Shown: piece after piece, positions 1-5,532 of the stretch
Layout: each line of letters opens with the position of its first letter
Numbering within the stretch: position 1 is the stretch's first letter
Origin: Pseudomonadota bacterium
Lineage (GTDB): Bacteria; Pseudomonadota; Gammaproteobacteria; Xanthomonadales; Rhodanobacteraceae
Direction: 5' to 3'
Assembly (NCBI GenBank): GCA_023430685.1
Contig: JAEYZH010000198.1
Coordinates: 1-8,941, forward strand
DNA length: 8,941 nucleotides
Program-made: the position numbers and the translations under genes
The notes under the pieces: generated by a model
Seen by the model: only the letters and a program-made list of their open reading frames with translations
Database searches by the model: none
Told to the model about the DNA's origin: nothing

Positions 1-695
1 GCATGGCCGGTGCCCATCATCGCCAGGCCCATTTCGGACATGACGGTGCGCACGTCGGCGAAGTCCACGTTGATCAGGCCCGGGCGCGTGATCAGGTCCG
101 CGATGCCCTGCACCGCCCCGAGCAGCACGTCGTTGGCCGACTTGAACGCCGACAGCAGCGTGACGTCGCGACCGAGCACGGTCAGCAGCTTCTCGTTCGG
201 CACCGTGATCAGCGAGTCGCAGTACTGGCCGAGGTCCTCGATGCCCTTGAGCGCGACCTGCATGCGCCGGCGGCCTTCGAACGGGAACGGCTTGGTCACC
301 ACCGCGACGGTCAGGATGCCCATCTCCTTGGCGAGCTGCGCGACCACCGGCGCCGCACCGGTGCCGGTGCCGCCGCCCATGCCGCAGGTGATGAAGGCCA
401 TGTCCGCGCCGGTCAGGAGTTCGACGATGCGTTCGCGATCCTCGAGCGCGGCCTGCCGGCCGACTTCGGGATTCGCGCCCGCGCCGAGGCCCTTGGTCAC
501 GTTCGCGCCGAGCTGCAGCGTGAACTTCGCGCCGCTGCCCTTGAGCGCCTGCGCATCGGTGTTGGCGCAGACGAAATCCACGCCCTCGACACCGGCCTGC
601 ACCATGTGGCTGACCGCGTTGCCGCCGCCGCCGCCGACGCCGACCACCTTGATGACCGCGTTCGGTGCCATCTTCTCGACGAATTCGAATGCCAT
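1..695 (-). CDS. ftsZ: Cell division protein FtsZ, N-terminal 231 residues (cut by window edge)
   Basis: Tubulin-like GTPase that polymerises into the cytoplasmic Z-ring and recruits the divisome. The start is ATG at 695-693, preceded by GGAGGA (complement of 702-707) with a 6-base spacer. The protein begins MAFEFVEKMAPNAVIKVVGV, a typical gammaproteobacterial FtsZ N-terminus. Visible motifs are a glycine-rich loop near residues 19-25, NTDAQ of the guanine pocket, the tubulin signature GGGTGTG at residues 107-113, and the T7 synergy loop NVDFAD at 209-214, whose two Asp residues promote GTP hydrolysis in the neighbouring subunit. The frame is open to the window edge, ending near MMGTGHA. About 150-170 residues are missing, including the linker and the C-terminal peptide that binds FtsA and ZipA. 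It is the only gene here not overlapping its upstream neighbour, so its expression may be set separately from the rest of the cluster. Confidence 0.97.
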   Translation of the reverse strand, partial: MAFEFVEKMAPNAVIKVVGVGGGGGNAVSHMVQAGVEGVDFVCANTDAQALKGSGAKFTLQLGANVTKGLGAGANPEVGRQAALEDRERIVELLTGADMAFITCGMGGGTGTGAAPVVAQLAKEMGILTVAVVTKPFPFEGRRRMQVALKGIEDLGQYCDSLITVPNEKLLTVLGRDVTLLSAFKSANDVLLGAVQGIADLITRPGLINVDFADVRTVMSEMGLAMMGTGH

Positions 696-792
696 GTCCC
701 ATCCTCCGCAAAGTTGTGTGCCGCTGTTCTTTATCTTTCCCGGGCGCGTGACCTTCCCGGTCCGCCCCGTCCGACGGCTGGCGCGCCGCCTC

Positions 793-809
793 GCGACCGT
801 TTCGGTCGC
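793..809. other. Perfect 7-bp hairpin upstream of ftsZ
   Basis: The sequence GCGACCG-TTT-CGGTCGC is a perfect inverted repeat with a three-base loop, reading GCGACCG-AAA-CGGTCGC in the ftsZ leader. It lies about 100 bases before the ftsZ start codon. No T-run follows in transcript direction, so a terminator is unlikely. An RNA stability element, or less likely a protein-binding palindrome, would fit. No function is proven by sequence. Confidence 0.5.
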
Positions 810-841
810 TTCCCGCGATGCTCCGCACCGCGCTTCTTCCA

Positions 842-924
842 GGGCTGAGGGCTGAGGGCGAAGGGCTGAGGGAAAGCCCGGGTAATGCTTCGCTCTTCAG
901 CCCTCGGCCCTCGGCCCTCGCTCC
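842..924. repeat. Inverted heptanucleotide repeat, GGGCTGA/GGGCCGA type
   Basis: On the + strand GGG triplets start at 842, 849, 856, 863 and 870, exactly seven bases apart, with four-base spacers CTGA, CTGA, CGAA and CTGA. The opposite arm has CCC at 901, 908 and 915 on the same 7-base period, with spacer TCGG. The first three heptads of one arm can pair with those of the other, with about one mismatch per heptad in the first two, around a loop that contains CCCGGG. The right arm begins immediately after the ftsA stop codon. There is no T-run after the stem in transcript direction, so it is not a classical intrinsic terminator. It could stabilise or punctuate the ftsA-ftsZ mRNA. Confidence 0.8.
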
Positions 925-2157
925 TCAAAACTCTCCCTTGAACCAGGTCGACACCCGACCCCAGAGACCTCCCACCACCGACGCGCTCGGCACCACCGCG
1001 CGCGTCGCGCCGCCGCGGCTGCCGTAGATCAGCAGCCCGACGCCGGTCGACTGCATCGGGTTCGCGACGACGTCGGCGAGCCCGGTCACGTGCTGCGGCG
1101 TGCCGAGGCGCACCGGCATGTGGAACAGTTCCTCGGCGAGATCGAGCGCGCCTTCCATGCGCGCTGCGCCGCCGGTCAGCACGATGCCCGCGCGCACGAG
1201 TTCCTCCCGGCCGCTGCGACGCAGGTCCGCCTGGACCATCTCGAAGATCTCCTCGTAGCGCGGCTGCACCGCTTCGGCGAGGTTCTGGCGCGCGAGCCGC
1301 CGCGGCGGGCGATCGCCGACGCTCGGCACCTGGATCGTTTCCTCCGCATGCGCGAGCTGGGCAAGCGCGCAGGCGTAGCGCACCTTGAGTTCCTCCGCGT
1401 GCGCGGTCGGCGTGCGCATCAGGTGCGCGATGTCGCTGGTGACCTGGTCGCCGCCGATCGCGAGCGAGGTCGTGTGGCGCAGCGCGCCGCCGGTGTAGAT
1501 CGCGATGTCGGTGGTGCCCGCGCCGATGTCGACCATGCACACGCCGAGTTCGCGCTCGTCCTCGGTCAGCACCGCGCGCGCCGAAGCGACCGCGGCGGGC
1601 AACAACTCGTCGACCTGCAGGCCGCAGCGGTTGATGCACTTGGTGATGTTCTGGATCGCGCTCGCCGCGCCCGTCACGAGGTGCACGTTCGCCTCGAGCC
1701 GCACGCCGGACATGCCGACCGGATGGCGGATGCCTTCCTGGCCATCGATGAGGTATTCCTGGGGCTCGCGATAGAGCACGCTGCGGTCGGCCGGGATCGC
1801 GACCGCGCAGGCGGAATTGAGCACCGCGTCGAGATCGGCCGCGCTGACTTCCTTGTCGCGGATCGGCGCGGTGCCGTGCGAGTTCTCGTCCTTGATGTGG
1901 CTGCCCGCGATCGACGCGTAGACCGAGCGGATCTGGCAGCCGGCCATCAGTTCGGCTTCCTCGACCGCGCGCTGGATCGAGTGCACGGTCGACTCGATGT
2001 CGACCACCACGCCGCGCTTGAGCCCGTGCGCCGGATGCGAGCCGACCCCGATGATCTCGACCGCCTCCCCCGCTGCGTGCTCGCCGACGATCGTCACGAT
2101 CTTCGACGTGCCCACATCGAGGCCCACGATGAGGTTTTTCTCGGACTTGGGTTTCAT
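925..2157 (-). CDS. ftsA: Cell division protein FtsA (actin-like Z-ring membrane anchor)
   Basis: FtsA is an actin/Hsp70-fold ATPase that tethers FtsZ filaments to the inner membrane and recruits later divisome proteins. The 410 residues are close to the usual family length (about 420). Nucleotide-site motifs are in order: phosphate-1 VGLDVGTSK at 11-19, phosphate-2 VDIGAGTTDIAIY at 209-221, and an adenosine motif around VLTGGAA at 326-332. The C-terminus WFKGEF matches the amphipathic membrane-targeting helix that ends FtsA proteins. The start ATG at 2157 overlaps the ftsQ stop codon (ATGA). No purine-rich ribosome binding site precedes it: the roughly 20 bases upstream are pyrimidine-rich repeat. 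Translation therefore probably depends on ribosomes finishing ftsQ (inference). The identity is not in doubt. Confidence 0.97.
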   Translation of the reverse strand: MKPKSEKNLIVGLDVGTSKIVTIVGEHAAGEAVEIIGVGSHPAHGLKRGVVVDIESTVHSIQRAVEEAELMAGCQIRSVYASIAGSHIKDENSHGTAPIRDKEVSAADLDAVLNSACAVAIPADRSVLYREPQEYLIDGQEGIRHPVGMSGVRLEANVHLVTGAASAIQNITKCINRCGLQVDELLPAAVASARAVLTEDERELGVCMVDIGAGTTDIAIYTGGALRHTTSLAIGGDQVTSDIAHLMRTPTAHAEELKVRYACALAQLAHAEETIQVPSVGDRPPRRLARQNLAEAVQPRYEEIFEMVQADLRRSGREELVRAGIVLTGGAARMEGALDLAEELFHMPVRLGTPQHVTGLADVVANPMQSTGVGLLIYGSRGGATRAVVPSASVVGGLWGRVSTWFKGEF

Positions 2158-3068
2158 GGGAGCCGGGAATGGGGAATGGGGGATGGGGAATGGGCCAGGA
2201 GCCGGGAACGGGGAATCGGGAACAGGGAATCGCGAGAGCCGTCACTTGCTTGCGCGAGGAGTGGCCCATCGGGCGGGCGCCAGTCACGCACGTCGGCATC
2301 GGAAGGCGGGGCGTTTCGACCATTCCCGATTCCCGGTTCCCCATTCGCGGCGCCGGGAGCGGGCGCAGCCGGATCCCAGCGCACGGCGAAGCCGTTCGCA
2401 TACCTCAGGTCCACCGACTGCGGCGGTTGCGCGCGGGTGGAGGCGATGCGGGGCCAGACGTCGAGGAAGCGCTTGAGGTGCAGCATCGCTTCCTCGCGAC
2501 CGAGCTCCACCACGGTCGCGGCGCCGAGCTGCAGGCGCCAGCTGCCGCGTGGCGAGAGATCGACCGAGTCGAGCACGAGGCCGCTGCCGCCGAGTTCGCG
2601 CAGGCAGTCGGCATGGAAACGCAGCACGTCGTCGAGGCGCTCGTCGGGGCCTGCGAGGCGCGGCAGGCCCTGCAGCAATTCGCCGCCTGGCACGCTGAAC
2701 AGCTGGCCGGTGCGGCTGACGAGGCGGCCGCCGCTCCAGTGCGCGTACGGCTGCTGCTCGTAGACGACGAGCTCGACCGTGTCCGGCCAGCGCTTGCGCG
2801 CTTCGACGCGCTCGACCCACGGCAGGCGCGCGACCGCGTCGCGCACCTGGTCGAGCTGCATCGCGAAGAAGCCCTGCCCGAGGCCGGGTTCGGCCGCCGC
2901 GCGGATCTGCTCGGCGCTCACGTGCTCGAACTGCGCACGCACCGCGAGGCGCGTCACGGGCCAGCGTTCGCTCGCGAACCAGCCGTTCAGCACGCCGACG
3001 ATCGGCAAGGCGACCAGCGTCAGCGCGATTGCCCAGGCGAGCAGCTTGGCGAGTGCGCTGCCGCTCAC
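2154..3068 (-). CDS. ftsQ: Cell division protein FtsQ with an unusual repeat-containing C-terminal tail
   Basis: FtsQ is a bitopic inner-membrane protein linking FtsA/FtsZ to FtsB-FtsL and the septal synthase FtsW-FtsI. I chose the GTG at 3068: it overlaps the ddl stop (GTGA) and has GGAGG with a 6-base spacer inside ddl. An in-frame extension to 3254 would lie wholly inside ddl. The product is 304 residues: short cytoplasmic N-terminus, one membrane helix at about 8-28, a POTRA domain at about 37-105, then the beta domain ending at the conserved YANGFAVRW (223-231). Most family members end soon after this point. Here about 73 more residues follow. Residues 239-250 and 281-304 are translated from GGGAAT-type heptad repeat in opposite orientations, giving Gly/Asn-rich and then Pro/Ser-rich peptide. 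The tail should be periplasmic. Whether it is functional or merely tolerated is unknown. Confidence 0.93.
   Translation of the reverse strand: MSGSALAKLLAWAIALTLVALPIVGVLNGWFASERWPVTRLAVRAQFEHVSAEQIRAAAEPGLGQGFFAMQLDQVRDAVARLPWVERVEARKRWPDTVELVVYEQQPYAHWSGGRLVSRTGQLFSVPGGELLQGLPRLAGPDERLDDVLRFHADCLRELGGSGLVLDSVDLSPRGSWRLQLGAATVVELGREEAMLHLKRFLDVWPRIASTRAQPPQSVDLRYANGFAVRWDPAAPAPGAANGEPGIGNGRNAPPSDADVRDWRPPDGPLLAQASDGSRDSLFPIPRSRLLAHSPSPIPHSRLP
2164..2231. repeat. GGGAATN heptad repeat array, arm A (end of ftsQ to ftsA start)
   Basis: The + strand carries G-runs on a 7-base period, in two phased blocks: near 2165, 2172, 2179, 2186 and 2192, then 2204, 2211, 2218 and 2225. Spacers are AAT, AAC or AT plus a variable base. 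The array encodes the last 24 residues of FtsQ and stops six bases before the ftsA ATG. Positions 2165-2194 contain five G-runs of three to five bases with loops of 2-3 bases, a strong G-quadruplex pattern on the template strand of these genes. It is the longest copy of the family in this window. Confidence 0.85.
2320..2349. repeat. GGGAATN heptad repeat, arm B (inverted copy in the ftsQ tail)
   Basis: The same repeat family lies here in the opposite orientation: on the + strand it reads CATTCCCGATTCCCGG and onward, so the G-rich version is on the mRNA strand. It encodes FtsQ residues 239-250. Positions 2323-2341 are complementary to 2204-2222 of arm A at 18 of 19 positions, the single mismatch being at 2335/2210. 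The two arms enclose 100 bases that encode residues 251-280, a hydrophilic stretch I do not recognise. Confidence 0.8.
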
Positions 3069-4090
3069 GTGGCGCCTCCGGGCTCGTGGTCGAAGCTCGT
3101 CTCGAGCACGCGCCAGCAGAGCTCCTCGAACGGAATGCCGATCGTCGCGGCCGCCTTCGGCACCAGCGAGTGGCTCGTCATGCCCGGCGCGGTGTTGACC
3201 TCGAGCAGGAAGTTGCGACCCTCGCGGTCGCGCATCACGTCCACGCGGCCCCAACCCGAGCAGCCTGCGGCTTCGAACGCCGCAAGTGCGAGCGCGCGCA
3301 GCTCGACCTCGGCATCGCCTTCGAGGCCCGGGCAGATGTACTGCGTGTCCTCGGCCACGTACTTGGCGTGGTAGTCGTAGAACGACCCCTTGGGCACGAT
3401 GCGGATCGACGGCAGCGCCACGCCGGCGAGGATGCCGACCGTGAGCTCGTCGCCCTGGATCATTTCCTCGACCAGCAGGTCGCCCGGATAGCGCGCGGCG
3501 AGTTCCGCCGCATCATCGAGATCGCGTTGCTCGAACACGCGCGAGACGCCGACGCTCGAACCCTCGCATGCGGGCTTCACGATCACCGGCAATCCGACCT
3601 TCGCCGCCGCCGCGTGCACGTCCATCGACGCGCCACGCCCGGGGTCGGCAGCGCGCCGGGCCTTGCGCAACGCGACGAAGCGCGGCGTCGGCAGGCCTTC
3701 GGCGATCCACACCTGCTTGGTGCGCACCTTGTCCATCGACAGCGCCGATCCGAGCACGCCGGATCCCGTGTACGGCACGCGCAGGGATTCGAGCGCACCC
3801 TGCAGAACGCCGTCCTCGCCGCCGCCATGCTGGCCGTGCAGGATGTTGAACACGCGCGCGTAGTGGCCCGCGCGCAAGGCATCGAGCAGCGCCGGGATCC
3901 CGTCCACCGGATGCGCGTCGACGCCTTTCGCGCGCAGCGCGGCCAGCACGTTGCGACCCGAATCGAGCGATACCTCGCGCTCGGCGGACTGGCCGCCCAT
4001 CGCGACGGCGACGCGACCGAAGGCTTTCGCGTCGTTGACGCGAAGGCCGGGAATCGGGAACGGGGAATGCGGAATCGTCGAAGCATTCAC
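3065..4090 (-). CDS. ddl: D-alanine--D-alanine ligase (Ddl)
   Basis: Cytoplasmic ATP-grasp ligase joining two D-Ala to give the D-Ala-D-Ala that MurF adds to the peptidoglycan precursor. It has 341 residues from a GTG at 4090 that overlaps the murC stop (GTGA); a modest GGGGA lies upstream. The family core begins at FGRVAVAMGG (about residue 24), followed by SAEREVSLDSG, HGQHGGGEDG at 85-94, the ATP-site lysine segment VKPACEGSSVGVS at 171-183, EEMIQGDELTVG, YDYHAKY at 238-244, and the metal-binding EVNTAPGMTSHSLVP at 297-311. The HGxxGGGEDG form with two extra residues is one I recall from Xanthomonas-type Ddl. The first ~22 residues are not conserved core: residues 5-15 are translated heptad repeat. 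An internal start would have to be at Met31, inside the first core strand, which is unlikely. Enzyme identity is secure; the N-terminus is the only doubtful part. Confidence 0.95.
   Translation of the reverse strand: MNASTIPHSPFPIPGLRVNDAKAFGRVAVAMGGQSAEREVSLDSGRNVLAALRAKGVDAHPVDGIPALLDALRAGHYARVFNILHGQHGGGEDGVLQGALESLRVPYTGSGVLGSALSMDKVRTKQVWIAEGLPTPRFVALRKARRAADPGRGASMDVHAAAAKVGLPVIVKPACEGSSVGVSRVFEQRDLDDAAELAARYPGDLLVEEMIQGDELTVGILAGVALPSIRIVPKGSFYDYHAKYVAEDTQYICPGLEGDAEVELRALALAAFEAAGCSGWGRVDVMRDREGRNFLLEVNTAPGMTSHSLVPKAAATIGIPFEELCWRVLETSFDHEPGGAT
4022..4048. other. Hairpin in the early ddl coding region
   Basis: Positions 4026-4033 (TTCGCGTC) and 4037-4044 (GACGCGAA) form a perfect 8-bp stem with a three-base loop. 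After one mismatch (4025/4045), three more pairs (4022-4024 with 4046-4048) extend it. It directly abuts the heptad repeat and lies about 45-65 bases into ddl. It may be part of the same inserted unit or a chance GC-rich palindrome. Confidence 0.4.
4048..4078. repeat. GGGAATC heptad repeat inside the 5' end of ddl
   Basis: The + strand has G-runs at 4049, 4056 and 4063 and a degenerate fourth unit at 4070-4072, again with a 7-base period and AATC/AACG/AATG spacers. It belongs to the same family as the array at the end of ftsQ. Read on the coding strand it gives Ddl residues 5-15 (TIPHSPFPIPG). It lies just inside the gene, 10 bases after the overlapping GTG start. Confidence 0.8.
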
Positions 4091-5532
4091 TGGCTGTTTC
4101 CCCGCGTCTTGAGTTGTCCGGCGGAAGCGAGGTCGGTCGCGGTCGCGCCGATGTCGCCGGCGCCGAGCAGCAGCAGCAGGTCGCCGTCGCGCAGCAGCGG
4201 CGGCAATGCCTCGCGCAGGTCGCGCGGATGGTCGACCAGCACCGGGTCGACCTTGCCGCGTGCGCGCACCGCGCGCGCGAGCGCGCGCCCGTCCGCGTTC
4301 GCGATCGGCGCCTCGCCGGCCGGATAGACCTCGGTCAGCAGCAGCACGTCGACCTCGGCCAGCACGTTCGCGAAGTCGTCGATGAGGTCGCGCGTGCGCG
4401 AGTAGCGGTGCGGCTGGAACGCGACCACGAGGCGACGCTCGGGCCAGCCCGTGCGCGCGGCTTCGAACACCGCCGCGAGTTCGCGCGGATGGTGGCCGTA
4501 GTCGTCGACCAGCAGCGCACGTCCCTCGTCGAGCGCGATCTCGCCGCGCACCTGGAAGCGCCGGCCGACGCCCTCGAATTTGTCGAGCGCCGCGCGCATC
4601 GCGTCCGCGTCGACGCCAAGCTGCCAGCCGACCGCGCAGGCGGCGAGTGCGTTCAGCACGTTGTGGCGGCCCGGCAGGTTCAGGCGCATCGGCAGGTTCG
4701 AACCGCCCTCGGGCAACTGCATCGTGAATTCGGTCGCACCGCCGCGCTGGCGCAAGCCGGTCGCGCGCACGTCGGCGTCGACGTCGATGCCGTAGGTGAG
4801 CACGCGGCGATTGGTTTCGCGCGCGAGCGCGGCGACTTCCGGATCATCCGCGCAGAGCACCGCGACGCCGTAGAACGGCAGGCGGTGCAGGAAGTCGTGG
4901 AACGCCTTGCGCACGCGGTCGAAGTCGCCGTCGTAATTCTCGAGGTGGTCCGCGTCGATGTTGGTGACGATCGCGATCACCGGCGAGAGCAGCAGGAACG
5001 AGCCATCCGATTCGTCGGCTTCGGCGACGAGGTATTCGCCGCTGCCGAGGCGCGCATTCGCGCCCGCCGCGATCAGCTGGCCGCCGATCACGAACGTCGG
5101 GTCGAGCCCGGCTTCCGCCAGCACGCTCGCGGTGAGGCTGGTCGTGGTGGTCTTGCCGTGGGTGCCCGCGACCGCGATGCCGCGCCGGAAGCGCATGAGC
5201 TCGCCGAGCATCTCGGCGCGCGGCACCACCGGGATGCGCCGCTCGCGCGCGGCGACGAGTTCGGGATTGTCGGCGGCGATCGCGCTCGACACGACCAGCA
5301 CGTCGGCATCGGCGCCGTGCGCCGCGTCGTGCCCGCGCTCGATGCGCGCTCCGAGCGAGGCGAGCCGACGCGTGGTCGCGTTGTCTGCCTTGTCCGAACC
5401 GGACACCGCATAGCCGAGGTTGCAGAGCACTTCGGCGATACCGCTCATGCCGACGCCACCGACGCCGACGAAGTGGACGCGCCGGAAGTCCTGCATGATG
5501 TCACCGTGCTGGTGCAGCCGGACCGGCGTCAT
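4087..5532 (-). CDS. murC: UDP-N-acetylmuramate--L-alanine ligase (MurC)
   Basis: Cytoplasmic Mur ligase adding L-Ala to UDP-MurNAc with ATP, the first amino acid step of the stem peptide. The 481 residues fit the family. The N-terminal UDP-binding domain shows FVGVGGVGMSGIAE at 21-34. The central ATPase has the P-loop GTHGKTTT at 123-130, EADESDGSF at 171-179 and NIDADHLENY at 191-200. The C-terminal domain contains DDYGHHPRE and FQPHRYSRT. The start ATG at 5532 overlaps the murG stop (ATGA) and has GGAGG seven bases upstream. Met13 is an alternative but lacks a comparable ribosome binding site. The gene after it is ddl; murB is not inserted between them, as in E. coli. Confidence 0.97.
   Translation of the reverse strand: MTPVRLHQHGDIMQDFRRVHFVGVGGVGMSGIAEVLCNLGYAVSGSDKADNATTRRLASLGARIERGHDAAHGADADVLVVSSAIAADNPELVAARERRIPVVPRAEMLGELMRFRRGIAVAGTHGKTTTTSLTASVLAEAGLDPTFVIGGQLIAAGANARLGSGEYLVAEADESDGSFLLLSPVIAIVTNIDADHLENYDGDFDRVRKAFHDFLHRLPFYGVAVLCADDPEVAALARETNRRVLTYGIDVDADVRATGLRQRGGATEFTMQLPEGGSNLPMRLNLPGRHNVLNALAACAVGWQLGVDADAMRAALDKFEGVGRRFQVRGEIALDEGRALLVDDYGHHPRELAAVFEAARTGWPERRLVVAFQPHRYSRTRDLIDDFANVLAEVDVLLLTEVYPAGEAPIANADGRALARAVRARGKVDPVLVDHPRDLREALPPLLRDGDLLLLLGAGDIGATATDLASAGQLKTRGNSQ

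Larger units (their letters stand above)
696..924 (-). promoter_or_regulatory. ftsA-ftsZ intergenic region (229 bases)
   Basis: This is the only non-coding gap in the window. In transcript direction it holds an inverted heptad-repeat element starting directly at the ftsA stop codon (924-842), about 30 bases without obvious structure, a perfect hairpin (809-793), a GC-rich stretch, an A-rich patch around 729-740, and the ftsZ ribosome binding site (707-702). A dedicated ftsZ promoter is plausible because FtsZ is needed in excess over FtsA and other gammaproteobacteria carry promoters near ftsZ. The A-rich patch reads AAAGATAAAGAA on the minus strand and could serve as a weak -10, but I find no convincing -35 at the right distance. 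No protein-coding frame here is credible. Confidence 0.5.

Noticed and set aside
3..855. Two overlapping + strand frames opposite ftsZ
   Set aside because: They are antisense to clear FtsZ coding sequence with intact GTPase motifs. They are shadow frames caused by GC-rich third positions.
842..924. Rho-independent terminator between ftsA and ftsZ
   Set aside because: The stem is long but imperfect and is not followed by a U-run in transcript direction, so termination is not supported.
2164..2349. CRISPR array or insertion sequence at the ftsQ end
   Set aside because: Units are 7 bases with 3-4 base spacers, not 25-40 base repeats with unique spacers. There is no transposase or target-site duplication I can identify.
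2154..3254. FtsQ start at 3254
   Set aside because: The first 62 residues would lie within the ddl coding region and are Arg/Gly-rich. The GTG at 3068 has GGAGG and the GTGA overlap.
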